From positions 1-25,102 of the forward strand of contig CAZDSS010000032.1 of NCBI GenBank assembly GCA_964508185.1: a DNA stretch of 25,102 nt. The letters run 5' to 3'. The notes under the pieces were generated by a model. The model did no database searches and was not told the DNA's origin. It saw only the letters and a program-made list of their open reading frames with translations. The DNA comes from CAZDSS01 sp964508185. GTDB taxonomy: Bacteria > Pseudomonadota > Alphaproteobacteria > Sphingomonadales > Govanellaceae. The number at the start of each line of letters is the position of its first letter. Within the stretch, counting starts at the first letter, position 1. The position numbers and the translations under genes are program-made. This document shows, in pieces, positions 7,031-15,774 of the stretch.

Positions 7031-9250
7031 TCAATGGCCGCCCGGCAGGCCCAGTGCGCGGCCGGCGATCACGTTGCGCTGGATCTCGTTGGTGCCGCCG
7101 CCCACCACCATCATGATGGAATAGCGCAGCATGCGCTCGATGGCGCCGCTGACGGGCACGTCGTCAGCCTCGTCGCCAAGGGTCGCGGTCGCGCCGTAGA
7201 TCTCGATCGCCGCCTGGGTCAGGCGCTGGGACAATTCGCTCGCATAGACCTTGCCCATGGCCGCTTCCACCAGCGGCGCGTAATCGCCGCCGGACAGGCG
7301 AATGGCGCGCAAAGAGAGGAGCCGCGCCGCCTGCACCTCCGCCGCAAGGCCCGCCATGCGGTCGCGCGTCACGGGATCGGCGGCGAGCCCGCGCGCCCTG
7401 AGGTCGGCGATGATGCGGCGGAGAAGATCGCGCACTTCGGACGCGTAGGCGGCCATGAGGATGCGCTCGGACGCGAGGGCGTTCGAGAGGATCTTCCACC
7501 CGCCGTTGAGCGGGCCCAGAAGATGACTTGCCGGAATGCGCACGTCGTCGAAGAAGATGTTGCAGAAATGCTCGCCGTGGAGCGCCATGAACTTCCGCAC
7601 GGTGATGCCCGGCGTGTCCATGGGCAGCACGAACAGGCTGATTCCCCGGTGGCGCGATGCGGGATCGGGATCGGTGCGCGCGGCGAGGATCATGTGCGAC
7701 GCGCGGTGCCCGTCCGTCGTCCAGATCTTCTGGCCGTTGACGACGAAATGATCGCCGTCGCGCACGGCCCGCGTCTTGAGGCTTGCGAGATCCGACCCCG
7801 ATTCGGGCTCGCTGTAGCCGAGGCAGGCGGTGGCCGTGCCGGCGCGGAGCTTCGGCAGCAGCTCCGCCCTCAGCTCGGGACTGCCGTGGGCGATGATCTC
7901 GGGCGCCAGAATCCGCGCGCCCGCGAGGAGCGGCCGGTCGGGCGCGCCGGCGCGCAGGAGCTCCTCCGCGAAGGCGAGCTGTTCGAGGGGGCTCGCCGCT
8001 CGGCCGCCCGCCTCCTTCGGCCAGTTGAGGGTGGTCCAGCCCGCGTCCCCCAGCTTTCTGGCGAAGGGCAGGTTCCATTTGCGATCATGAAGCGGGGTCG
8101 CGTATGTCCGCGCGCGATCCTCCGCCGACCAGTTGGCGGCGAGCCATTCCCGCACCTCCTGCCGGAAGGCGGCGGCGGGATCGTCGGCCGCCTGATCGGC
8201 GGCATCGAACGGATCCGTGTCGCCGTCGAACAGCAGCGCGGCCAGATCGCGCCGCGCGGCCGCCGCACCGCCGAGACGGGCGAGATCGCCCTGCACGCGG
8301 CGGAAGAGCCTGGGCGCCTCATGCTCCTCGGCAAAGCCGATGGCGCCGAAGCAATGCTGGGTCTCGAACGCCACCTGCCGCAGGGTCTGACAGCAGAAGG
8401 CGACGGCGGCCTTCGCGAGAAGGGGCCAGGCGGCGGGATTGGCCAGGCGCGCCTCCGCCGCCGCATCGAGCTGCAGCCGCGCCGCATCCAGCGCGATGTG
8501 GCTGTTCGCAAGCTTGTGCTGGATCGCCTGGAACGCGCCGATCACGCGCCCGAACTGCTGGCGGACCTTGGCGTAGTCGAGGACGAGCTCGAACCCGCGC
8601 GCCGCCGCGCCGAGCGCCCGGGCGCAGAGACAAAGGCGGGCGACGAGGCGAAGCTCGGCAATCCTTGCTTCGTCCGTCGGGAACGTTTCGGCGGCAACGT
8701 CATGGAGCGCCAGATCGGCGAGCGAGGGGCGGGTGAGCCCCGGCGTGGGCGTGACCTGAAGGCCCTCCGCATCCGCGGCGACGAGGCACAGGGCGGGACC
8801 TTCGGCAACAACGAGGAAGCGCGCCGCGATCTCGGTCCCTTCAGTGAAGCGCAGGCGCCCGCTGAGGCGGCCTTGGGCGAGGGTTGCCGACCCCGCATTG
8901 GAATCACCGTCATGACTGCCGAAGCCGAAGGCGACGGGATCTCCCGCAAGGGCCGGGGATCTGTCGCCGAGGGCAAGGTTGGCGATGATTGCCGCAGGCA
9001 TCGGCGCCGGGCAGGCGGCGCGGCCCAGTTCCTCCATCACCGCAAGGATCTCCGGCAGATCGATGAGTGCGGGATCCTGGCCGAGGCCGGTCACCCCCTG
9101 TTCATGGAGAGCGCGCCAGACGCCGGCGGTGTCTCCATTACCCTCGGCATCGGGGCGCCACCTGTCGGCAAGCAGCCTGCGCACCGCATGGCGCAGGATG
9201 TCGCGAAAATTGGCGGCGTCCTCCGCCGCCGTCCCATGATCCGCCGTCAT
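7031..9250 (-). CDS. Fused two-domain acyl-CoA dehydrogenase
   Basis: 739 residues, about twice the normal ~380, made of two acyl-CoA dehydrogenase units. Unit 1 (~15-350) keeps a helix segment 'LVLDYAKVRQQFGRVIGAFQ' and 'HCFGAIGFAEEHEAPRL'. Unit 2 (~365-739) has 'GYSEPESGSDLASLKTRAV', 'FVVNGQKIWTTDGHRASHM' and a C-terminal 'GGGTNEIQRNVIAGRALGLP'. It should oxidise an acyl-CoA at the alpha-beta bond with FAD and pass electrons to ETF. The fused layout resembles the single-chain FadE34-like enzymes and the alpha2beta2 heteromers of steroid side-chain degradation, which act on bulky or branched CoA esters. At the MCAD catalytic-Glu position (YEGT) unit 2 has Gly (GGGT), so the base must lie elsewhere. 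The start overlaps the upstream synthetase stop by 4 nt (ATGA), indicating translational coupling. The exact substrate is unknown. Confidence 0.92.
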   Translation of the reverse strand: MTADHGTAAEDAANFRDILRHAVRRLLADRWRPDAEGNGDTAGVWRALHEQGVTGLGQDPALIDLPEILAVMEELGRAACPAPMPAAIIANLALGDRSPALAGDPVAFGFGSHDGDSNAGSATLAQGRLSGRLRFTEGTEIAARFLVVAEGPALCLVAADAEGLQVTPTPGLTRPSLADLALHDVAAETFPTDEARIAELRLVARLCLCARALGAAARGFELVLDYAKVRQQFGRVIGAFQAIQHKLANSHIALDAARLQLDAAAEARLANPAAWPLLAKAAVAFCCQTLRQVAFETQHCFGAIGFAEEHEAPRLFRRVQGDLARLGGAAAARRDLAALLFDGDTDPFDAADQAADDPAAAFRQEVREWLAANWSAEDRARTYATPLHDRKWNLPFARKLGDAGWTTLNWPKEAGGRAASPLEQLAFAEELLRAGAPDRPLLAGARILAPEIIAHGSPELRAELLPKLRAGTATACLGYSEPESGSDLASLKTRAVRDGDHFVVNGQKIWTTDGHRASHMILAARTDPDPASRHRGISLFVLPMDTPGITVRKFMALHGEHFCNIFFDDVRIPASHLLGPLNGGWKILSNALASERILMAAYASEVRDLLRRIIADLRARGLAADPVTRDRMAGLAAEVQAARLLSLRAIRLSGGDYAPLVEAAMGKVYASELSQRLTQAAIEIYGATATLGDEADDVPVSGAIERMLRYSIMMVVGGGTNEIQRNVIAGRALGLPGGH

Positions 9251-11391
9251 GCCGCAGCGCCCTCACCACTTGCGTCGAAGCTTGCAAGCCCGTCCAGCGC
9301 CTCCACATGGTCGCCATGGACGAGGAGCGGATTGACCTCGAGCGAGGTGAGCGACGGGCCCAGCGCCAGCGCCGCCTCGCCGATGCGGACGATGACATCG
9401 GCCAGACGGTCGAGATCGGCGGGCGGCGCGCCGCGGAAGCCCTTGAGCAACCGCGCGCCGCGGAGACGTTCCAGAAGCCCGCGGACGATCGCGCGATCAA
9501 CGGGAAGCGGCGCGATCGCCACGTCCGCCAGCACTTCCACCAGAACGCCGCCGAAGCCCACGGTGATGGTCGGCCCCCAGTTCGGATCGCGGGTGACGCC
9601 CACCAGCATCTCCACGCCGCCCCGGCGCATGGGGGACATGATGACGCCCTCGATGCGCGCGTCCGGGCGGGCGGCGGCGACCGACCTCACGATCGCGTCG
9701 TAGGCGTCCCCCGCTTCGTCCCGCGACAGATGCAGCTTGACCCCGCCGACTTCGGTCTTGTGGGCGATGTCGGGGGACAGGACCTTCATGACGAGGGGCG
9801 CGTCCATGTCCGCTGCGATCGCCTCCGCCTCGGCGCGGGATCTGGCGATATGCCCCGGGATCACGGGAACGCCGGCGGATGCGAGATGGTCGAGCACCGC
9901 GCGTTCATGGGACAGGTCGGGCACCGTCACCGGCTGCTGCCGCAGGGTGAGCGGCGGCATGGATTCCTTGAGACCGCGCGACCACCAGGCGGCCTTGCCC
10001 ACGGCGCGCAGCATGGGATCGATCCCCACCACCACATGGGGGAGGCCGTTGTCGGCGATGGCCTTGCGCGAAATGTCGTTCAGCGCCTTGACGCAGGTGG
10101 AGACCATGACGGCCGGCCGCTTGACCTTGGGCATGGCGCGGCCGATGGCCTCGAGCGCCGCGGGGATCCCTTGCCCTTCCATGTTGGGCACGGTCATGCA
10201 GATGCCCACAAGCCCCGTATCCTCGCTGTCGGCGATCACCGGCAGCAGGCGCTCGAACAGGTCGGGATCGCGGATCGCGGCGCCCGTGATGTCCAGCGGA
10301 TTGTGGCTGGATGCGAATTCCGGCAGCACGGCCTCGAGTCTTTCGAGCGTTGCGGCATCGAACGGCGGAAGCTCGACCCCCGCTTCCTCGGCGCCGTCGG
10401 CCACAAGCGTGCAGGCGCCGCCGGAGATGGACAGGAACCTGAGGCCCGGCGCGGGCAGCGGGCCGGTCGCCGCAAGGAGGCCCGCGGTGGTGATGAGATC
10501 TTCGGTCGAGAAGACGCGAATGACGCCGAGCCGCTCGCAGACGGCGCTGAACACGGAATCATCGCCGACGAGGGAGCCCGTATGGGCCGCCGCCACGGCG
10601 CTTGCGAGCGCGCTCCGCCCGATCTTCAGGACGACGATGGGCTTCGCCTTGGCCCGCGCCCGCGTCGCCGCCGCCGCGAAGGCGGCGGGATCGGGGATGT
10701 TCTCGGCGAAGATGGCGATCGCCCGCGTCGCCTCGTGATCCACGAGATAATCCACCACGTCGGACAGGGTCACGTCGCCCTGGTTGCCGGTGGCGGCGAC
10801 GAAGCTCGTGCCGATGTTCTGGGCATGGGCGAGCTCGTTGAGCTCGGCGGCCGTCGCCCCGCTCTGGGAGACGATGGCGATCATGGGCGGCAGCACGGGC
10901 CTGACGATGGGGATCGCCGAGACCGGGGCCTTCGCGCTCATGTTGTTGAAGCCCAGGGTGTTGGGCCCCCAGACGCGGATCCCAAGCGCCCGCGCGCGGT
11001 CAAGCAACGCCTTTTGCGCCGCAACGCCGTCGCCGCCCACTTCCGCATAGCCCGAGGCGAGGATCACCGCATTGCGAATGCCAGCCGCCGCCGCGTCCTC
11101 GAGCGCCTCCATCACCGCGCTCTGGGGCACGATCAGGAAGGCGACATCCACCGGCTCGCCGATGTCGCGGCAGGACGCAAATCCCGGCACGCCGTGCACC
11201 GTCGCCCCGCTGCGGTTGACGGCGAAGAGCCGCCCCTCGAAGCCGAGATCCCGATAGTTGCGGATCACGAGATAGGACCAGACGGACTTTTCCGAAGCGC
11301 CGACGAGCGCGATGGAGCGCGGCTCGAACATTGTGCGAAGCGGATGATCGGCCGTTACCGCCGCGGCGGCATCGGGAATGGCAGGCGACAT
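9247..11391 (-). CDS. NDP-forming acyl-CoA synthetase (acetate--CoA ligase family)
   Basis: 714 residues from ATG 11391, which has AAGGGGAGAG upstream; an upstream ATG at 11565 would add 58 residues of unlike composition and is rejected. Domains: CoA-binding Rossmann domain (~18-115, 'FEPRSIALVGASEKSVW'), succinyl-CoA-ligase-like domains (~140-450, 'GPNTLGFNNM', 'VSQSGATAAELNELAH', 'AAAHTGSLVGDDSVF' with a conserved His, 'SISGGACTLVADGAEEAG'), and a C-terminal ATP-grasp domain (~490-705, 'MKVLSPDIAHKTEVGGVKL', 'SLEVNPLLVHGD'). Such fused alpha-beta proteins convert carboxylate, CoA and ATP to acyl-CoA, ADP and phosphate through a phospho-histidine; some lack known substrates. It is the first gene of the minus-strand block and is coupled to the acyl-CoA dehydrogenase by a 4-nt overlap, so it probably activates that enzyme's substrate. 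Confidence 0.9.
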   Translation of the reverse strand: MSPAIPDAAAAVTADHPLRTMFEPRSIALVGASEKSVWSYLVIRNYRDLGFEGRLFAVNRSGATVHGVPGFASCRDIGEPVDVAFLIVPQSAVMEALEDAAAAGIRNAVILASGYAEVGGDGVAAQKALLDRARALGIRVWGPNTLGFNNMSAKAPVSAIPIVRPVLPPMIAIVSQSGATAAELNELAHAQNIGTSFVAATGNQGDVTLSDVVDYLVDHEATRAIAIFAENIPDPAAFAAAATRARAKAKPIVVLKIGRSALASAVAAAHTGSLVGDDSVFSAVCERLGVIRVFSTEDLITTAGLLAATGPLPAPGLRFLSISGGACTLVADGAEEAGVELPPFDAATLERLEAVLPEFASSHNPLDITGAAIRDPDLFERLLPVIADSEDTGLVGICMTVPNMEGQGIPAALEAIGRAMPKVKRPAVMVSTCVKALNDISRKAIADNGLPHVVVGIDPMLRAVGKAAWWSRGLKESMPPLTLRQQPVTVPDLSHERAVLDHLASAGVPVIPGHIARSRAEAEAIAADMDAPLVMKVLSPDIAHKTEVGGVKLHLSRDEAGDAYDAIVRSVAAARPDARIEGVIMSPMRRGGVEMLVGVTRDPNWGPTITVGFGGVLVEVLADVAIAPLPVDRAIVRGLLERLRGARLLKGFRGAPPADLDRLADVIVRIGEAALALGPSLTSLEVNPLLVHGDHVEALDGLASFDASGEGAAA

Positions 11392-11428
11392 GTCTCTCCC
11401 CTTGCATTTTACGCGATGCCGCAGCGTC

Positions 11429-11448
11429 GAATCGCATGATCGCGATTC
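11429..11448. promoter_or_regulatory. Inverted repeat upstream of the acyl-CoA synthetase
   Basis: GAATCGC-ATGATC-GCGATTC, a perfect 7-6-7 inverted repeat, lies 37 bp upstream of the synthetase start codon. The spacing is suitable for a repressor such as the downstream TetR protein. No binding evidence exists. Confidence 0.4.
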
Positions 11449-11653
11449 ATCGGCATCACACGCGCGTGAGTTGCGAAGACTCCCAAAATCACATTCGATG
11501 GTGCCGGCTTCTCTGGCGGCCGGTCCCTTTCCATCATATGCGCCGGCAGAGGGCACGCAAGTCAATTTTTGTCGAAATTCGGCATGACGACGATGAGGGT
11601 GGGTTGGAGCGTCATGAACACGTCCGTCGGAGAATGGTGATCAACCTATTGAT

Positions 11654-11729
11654 TTGCAAGGTAAAATGTGGTCGCAATGAAATTGCAATGACATGCAACT
11701 TCTCTTTTGCAGGATGCATATGATTGCAA
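11654..11729. repeat. Cluster of TTGCAA palindromes
   Basis: The palindromic hexamer TTGCAA occurs at 11654-11659, 11683-11688 and 11724-11729. GCAATGA is repeated at 11674-11680 and 11685-11691, one helical turn apart, and ATGCAT lies at 11714-11719. They are all just upstream of the putative promoter of the Rieske gene, so they may be activator sites. AT-rich sequence makes chance repeats possible. Confidence 0.35.
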
Positions 11730-11733
11730 CCTC

Positions 11734-11763
11734 TTGACAGTCGCCCGGACTGTTGGGCATGAT
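11734..11763 (+). promoter_or_regulatory. Putative sigma70-type promoter with embedded palindrome for the Rieske gene
   Basis: A consensus -35 TTGACA at 11734-11739 is followed after 18 nt by CATGAT (11758-11763) as a weak -10. An inverted repeat ACAGTC-GCCCG-GACTGT (11737-11753) overlaps the -35 and the spacer, the place where a repressor would block polymerase. The leader to the ATG at 11887 would be about 115 nt. Confidence 0.45.
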
Positions 11764-11886
11764 TCTCCCGTCGCGCGGAACAGGGCGTACCGCTTCCCGG
11801 GGAGGGGAGCATGCAAGCGCCGCGACCGAGTTTGCCGGATGTATCGGCGTATTCCAGTGAAGTCCCCGATCCCTAGGAGCTGATCA

Positions 11887-13107
11887 ATGAAGCCGCGTGT
11901 CGCCGAGTACATCAACCACAAGATCGCCTACGAGCTGGAGCGCGATCATTACCCTGAGAATTTCCCGGCCTTGCCGGAGATTCCGGGCGGCCGCTATATC
12001 CGGGACGACTTCTTCGAGCTGGAGATGGAGCATCTCTGGAAGAAGACCTGGCTGTGCGCCATCCATTCGGACGAGATTGCGAAGCCCGGCAGCTACAAGC
12101 TGTTCAAGCGCCTAGGCTTCACCGTCATCATCGTGCGCGGGGCGGACAACGAGATCCGCGCCTTCCACAATACCTGCCGCCATCGCGGCGCGCCGCTCGT
12201 GAAGGAGGATGGACGTCAGAACCTGCTGGTCTGCCGCTATCACGCCTGGTGCTATGACCTGCAGGGCCGCCTCGTCCGCGTGCCGGAGGAGCATGATTTC
12301 GGTGATCTCGACAAGGCGACGCGCGGCCTTCTGCCCGTGCGCTGCGAAGTGTGGGACGGCTGGGTCTTCGTCAATTTCGATGAAAACGCCGCGCCGCTCG
12401 CCGATCATTTCGCCTCCATCAGCGAGGATCTCCAGGTCCTCTCCATGGCGAGCCTCAAGGTGAAGGGGCGGAAGATCTACCGCCTCAACTGCAACTGGAA
12501 GGCGGCCTATGACGCCTTCCTCGAGGCCTATCACGTGAAATGCATCCATCCCCAGACGGTGGCCATGCTGCTGGACGCCAAGGGGACGGCGATCTCGCTT
12601 TTCACCGGCGGCCATACGCGCATGGCGCTGCCCAAGCGCTTCAATCGCGACGGGGGCACCTGGGGGACGGAGGCCGAGCCCTACGACATTCCGACGGTCC
12701 CGCGCGTGTTCCGCGAGAACAACGTGGCCTACGGCCTTTTCCCGAATACCGTCAGCCCGTTCGACTCCGCGGGCTTCCCGCTGATCTCCTTCTGGCCCGA
12801 CGGCAAGGGCGCCTGCGAATGCGAGCTCATCTTCGTCGGCGCCGGCAATGAGGACGAGAATGCGGAGAATTCCGAATACTGGCGGGTATTCGTCGAGAAC
12901 TACGACAAGATCATGGAGGAGGATTTCCAGTTCCTCGCCGGCATTCAGGAGTCCCTCGAGTCCGGCGCCTTCACCGGCATGAAGCTCAGCTATCAGGAAC
13001 GCCGGATCTATTGGGTGCATGAAGAGATCGACCGCCGCATCGGCGTCGATCGCATACCGGAGGACCTGCGCGTCGCCCAGCTGCTGACACCATTCGCAGA
13101 AGCCTGA
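11887..13107 (+). CDS. Rieske non-heme iron oxygenase, alpha subunit (406 aa)
   Basis: The N-terminal Rieske domain has Cys97-x-His99 (CRHRGAPLV) and Cys116-x2-His119 (CRYHAW), which hold the [2Fe-2S] cluster. The catalytic domain has 'CNWKAAYDAFLEAYHVKCIH' with His216 and His221, and Asp346 in 'EEDFQFLAGIQESLES' as the third ligand of the mononuclear iron. The residue three before the first His, the inter-subunit bridge, is Glu213 where naphthalene dioxygenase has Asp; Glu is known in carnitine monooxygenase-type enzymes. The start ATG has AGGAG 7 nt upstream. Reaction: O2-dependent hydroxylation or demethylation using electrons from a separate reductase, which is not in this window. It is followed on the same strand by a TonB receptor, suggesting that uptake and oxidation are linked. 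The substrate is unknown. Confidence 0.93.
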   Translation: MKPRVAEYINHKIAYELERDHYPENFPALPEIPGGRYIRDDFFELEMEHLWKKTWLCAIHSDEIAKPGSYKLFKRLGFTVIIVRGADNEIRAFHNTCRHRGAPLVKEDGRQNLLVCRYHAWCYDLQGRLVRVPEEHDFGDLDKATRGLLPVRCEVWDGWVFVNFDENAAPLADHFASISEDLQVLSMASLKVKGRKIYRLNCNWKAAYDAFLEAYHVKCIHPQTVAMLLDAKGTAISLFTGGHTRMALPKRFNRDGGTWGTEAEPYDIPTVPRVFRENNVAYGLFPNTVSPFDSAGFPLISFWPDGKGACECELIFVGAGNEDENAENSEYWRVFVENYDKIMEEDFQFLAGIQESLESGAFTGMKLSYQERRIYWVHEEIDRRIGVDRIPEDLRVAQLLTPFAEA

Positions 13108-13125
13108 AACCTTTCACCTGAATTC

Positions 13126-13172
13126 TCCATCCCGCCATTGACCTCGCATACCAGAACAGGGGGCGGGATGGA
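13126..13172. repeat. 11-bp inverted repeat after the Rieske gene
   Basis: TCCATCCCGCC (13126-13136) and GGCGGGATGGA (13162-13172) are exact inverse copies around a 25-nt loop. There is no T-run, so it is not a standard terminator. It begins 18 nt after the Rieske stop codon and could protect or process the transcript. Confidence 0.5.
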
Positions 13173-13239
13173 TCGGCGGAGCGCGGCGCCTCCGTCAGAG
13201 ATCATGAATCTCGTGCGCTGCCTTTAAGCAAAAGCATCG

Positions 13240-13280
13240 GAACCGGCGCCACAGGGGCATTGGGAGGCTCCCGCCGGTTC
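13240..13280 (+). promoter_or_regulatory. Stem-loop in the leader of the TonB receptor gene
   Basis: GAACCGGCG (13240-13248) pairs perfectly with CGCCGGTTC (13272-13280) around 23 nt that itself contains a small GGGAG/CTCCC hairpin. The stem ends just before the Shine-Dalgarno AAAAAGGGGAG of the receptor gene, so folding could affect translation or mark a processing point. Confidence 0.45.
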
Positions 13281-13297
13281 AAAAAGGGGAGACCTTC

Positions 13298-15748
13298 ATG
13301 AACGCCATATCCAACACCCGCCTTGCGCGGAAGCACTTGCTGTGGACGACCGCCATCGTCGCCGCGGTTTCAAGCCTTCATTCGACGGGCGCCCATGCCC
13401 AGGGGACGGGGAGCAGCGTCGCCACCCTTGAAGAGATCATCGTCACCGCCCGCCAACGCGACGAGTCGCTGATCTCGACGCCGGTCGCCGTCTCCGCCAT
13501 CGGGGCGCAGGAGCTGCAGCGCTATTCGACGACGGACATTCGCGACATCGCCCAGTTCGCTCCGTCCCTGTCCATCGACCGCGCCAACAGCGGCAACGGC
13601 GGCGTGATTTCCTTGCGCGGCATCAGCACCTCGTCCAACCAGGCGGGCTTCGACCAGGCGGTGTCCATCGCCGTCGACGGCGTGCAGACCGGCCGCGCCC
13701 GCATCCTGTCGCAGGGCCTTTTCGACCTGCAGCAGGTGGAAGTGATGAAGGGCCCGCAGGCCCTGTTCTTCGGCAAGAACAGCCCGGCGGGCGTGATCGC
13801 CATCCGCACGGCGAACCCCACCGACGAGCTCGAGATCTATGGCCGCGCGAGCTATGAGTTCGTGGGCGACGAGCCCATCGTGGAGACGGCGATCTCGGGG
13901 CCCTTGAGCGACGAATTCGGCGCGCGTCTCGCCGTGCGCTATCGCTGGCTCGACGGCTATTTCCGCAACGTGGCCGGCACCTTTACGGACGCGACCTATC
14001 CCGCGGCGGGACTCACGCCGACGCCCGTCGCCGGCATCAAGCGGCCCGGGGAAGAAGAGATCATGGGCCGTCTGACGCTGACCTACACCCCGACGGGCAG
14101 CGGCTTCAGCGCCAATCTCAAGCTTTCGGCGAGCGATACCAAGACCGACGGTCCGGCGGCCGGCACGCAGCTCTATTCCTGCGGCGGACGCAACGGGGGC
14201 GTCAACGCGGTCCTTGGTCAGGAGCTCGAGGATCCCTGGGGCGAGTGCAAGTTCGACAAGTATTATTCCGACAGTTCGCTGCCGCCCGAGGCCGTGGCCA
14301 ACTGGCCCATCGCCAAGGAGGATCCCTATTCCCGGGCCAAGCTCTATCTCGGCGTCCTCACCCTCAATTACGAGATGGACAACATCAACCTGACGTCGGT
14401 CACCGGCTATTTCCAGGTGCGGGCGAGCAGCTTCGACAACTATGACGGCACGGCCTACAACATGTTCCTGGCCGCCGAGAACGAACGCTACAATGCGTTC
14501 AGCCAGGACTTCCGGATGCTCACGACCTATGACGCGCCGGTCAATTTCATGCTGGGCCTCTATTACCAGCACACGAAGCTCGACTTCCTGAACGCGTCGC
14601 ACATCGCCAGCATCGGCATCGATCCGGACACCGGCAAGTATCACAGCTGGGAAAAGCCGGGGCATGCCACCGGTGATACCTACTCGATCTTCGGTCAGGC
14701 GATCTGGGACATCACCGACCAGCTCGAACTCGCGGGCGGCGTGCGTTACACCCGTGAGAAGAAGGATTCGACCCTCCAGCATACCTACGTCCATCCGCCG
14801 CTCGGCGGCTTCGCCGTGGTCCCCGTCGGCGTCGTGTTCGAGGATCACTTCCGCGACAACAACTGGTCGCCGGAAGCGACCCTCGCCTGGCGGCCGACCT
14901 CGGACCTCACCGTCTATGGCGCCTACAAGACCGGCTACAAGTCGGGCGGCTTCGGCATCGGCGGCAACCTCGTTCCCGCGAACCTCACGGAAGACGCCAT
15001 CCGCTTCGACTCCGAAAAGGTCAGCGGCTTCGAAGGCGGCGTGAAGGCGCAGCTCCTTGACCGGCGTCTCGTCGTCACCGGCGACGTGTACTCCTACAAG
15101 TACAAGGATCTGCAGGTGACGACCTTCAATCCGGACACCACGTCGTTCACCATCGAGAACGCCGCATCGTCCCGCGTGAAGGGCGTGGAGTTCGAAGGCC
15201 GCTTCAGCCCCACGGACAATCTCTCGCTCTACGGCTCCGTCGCCTACAGCGACTCCAAGTATCTCGAATACATCGCCGGCTGCTACAACACCCAGACCGC
15301 GGCGCAGGGTTGCAACGTGGTGGTGGATGCGGGCGCCGACGGCATCGAGGGCACGGCGGACGACACCCTCGCCCAGAGCCTTGCGGGCCAGCGCCGTCCG
15401 CGCGCGCCGAAATGGACCTTCACGGCCGGGTTCGACTATGTCGCGCCGCTGGCCAACGACTGGAACTTCGGCATCAACGGTCACGCCCGCTACAGCGACA
15501 AGTACAACGTGACCGAAAACAACAACATCGCCGGCATGCAGGACAGCTTCTGGATCCTGGACGCGGGCGTGCGTGTGGTGAGCCCCGAGGACACCTGGCA
15601 GGTGGCGCTCGTCGGGCGCAACCTCACCAACGAACGCTACGCGATCTATCTCTATGAGAAGCCCGGCGCCCCTGCGACCGCCAACCAGATCGCGGGCACG
15701 CCGTCGCGCGGCCGGCAGGTTCTCCTCGAAGTGACCTTCCGCTACTGA
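13298..15748 (+). CDS. TonB-dependent receptor (816 aa)
   Basis: An outer-membrane TonB-dependent transporter of full length. Residues 1-34 form a signal peptide (positive start, hydrophobic 'LLWTTAIVAAVSS', cleavage after GAHA). A TonB-box-like 'LEEIIVTA' follows at 44-51. The plug (~55-175) contains 'TPVAVSAIGAQELQRYSTTD', 'ISLRGISTSSNQAGFDQ' and 'VEVMKGPQALFFGKNSPAG', standard plug motifs. The remaining ~640 residues are a 22-strand barrel ending in aromatic Tyr (LLEVTFRY). The class is the large sphingomonad/caulobacter-type receptor often paired with catabolic genes rather than only siderophores. The start has GGGGAG upstream. It lies 190 bp downstream of the Rieske gene on the same strand and is closed by a strong terminator. 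The ligand is unknown; uptake of the Rieske substrate is an inference from position. Confidence 0.95.
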   Translation: MNAISNTRLARKHLLWTTAIVAAVSSLHSTGAHAQGTGSSVATLEEIIVTARQRDESLISTPVAVSAIGAQELQRYSTTDIRDIAQFAPSLSIDRANSGNGGVISLRGISTSSNQAGFDQAVSIAVDGVQTGRARILSQGLFDLQQVEVMKGPQALFFGKNSPAGVIAIRTANPTDELEIYGRASYEFVGDEPIVETAISGPLSDEFGARLAVRYRWLDGYFRNVAGTFTDATYPAAGLTPTPVAGIKRPGEEEIMGRLTLTYTPTGSGFSANLKLSASDTKTDGPAAGTQLYSCGGRNGGVNAVLGQELEDPWGECKFDKYYSDSSLPPEAVANWPIAKEDPYSRAKLYLGVLTLNYEMDNINLTSVTGYFQVRASSFDNYDGTAYNMFLAAENERYNAFSQDFRMLTTYDAPVNFMLGLYYQHTKLDFLNASHIASIGIDPDTGKYHSWEKPGHATGDTYSIFGQAIWDITDQLELAGGVRYTREKKDSTLQHTYVHPPLGGFAVVPVGVVFEDHFRDNNWSPEATLAWRPTSDLTVYGAYKTGYKSGGFGIGGNLVPANLTEDAIRFDSEKVSGFEGGVKAQLLDRRLVVTGDVYSYKYKDLQVTTFNPDTTSFTIENAASSRVKGVEFEGRFSPTDNLSLYGSVAYSDSKYLEYIAGCYNTQTAAQGCNVVVDAGADGIEGTADDTLAQSLAGQRRPRAPKWTFTAGFDYVAPLANDWNFGINGHARYSDKYNVTENNNIAGMQDSFWILDAGVRVVSPEDTWQVALVGRNLTNERYAIYLYEKPGAPATANQIAGTPSRGRQVLLEVTFRY

Positions 15749-15774
15749 TCGCAGTATCAGCAGCTGATCTCCCC

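Larger units (their letters stand above)
11392..11886. other. 495-bp divergent intergenic region
   Basis: No supported gene; small open frames here have no protein-like features. It separates the minus-strand synthetase block from the plus-strand Rieske gene and must hold both promoters. It is visibly more AT-rich than its surroundings between about 11560 and 11735. It contains an inverted repeat near the synthetase start, three TTGCAA palindromes and a TTGACA promoter with an embedded palindrome, listed separately. Confidence 0.6.

Noticed and set aside
7034..11439. Very long plus-strand frames opposite the acyl-CoA dehydrogenase and synthetase
   Set aside because: They mirror codon periodicity of the real minus-strand genes and contain Arg/Gly/His-rich low-information protein.
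11392..11565. N-terminal extension of the acyl-CoA synthetase to ATG 11565
   Set aside because: The 58 extra residues are Cys/Ser/Arg-rich and unlike the family; AAGGGGAGAG supports ATG 11391.
11646..11921. A 91-codon minus-strand frame in the large intergenic region
   Set aside because: It overlaps the Rieske start and the promoter elements, and the translation has no signal, helix pattern or motif.
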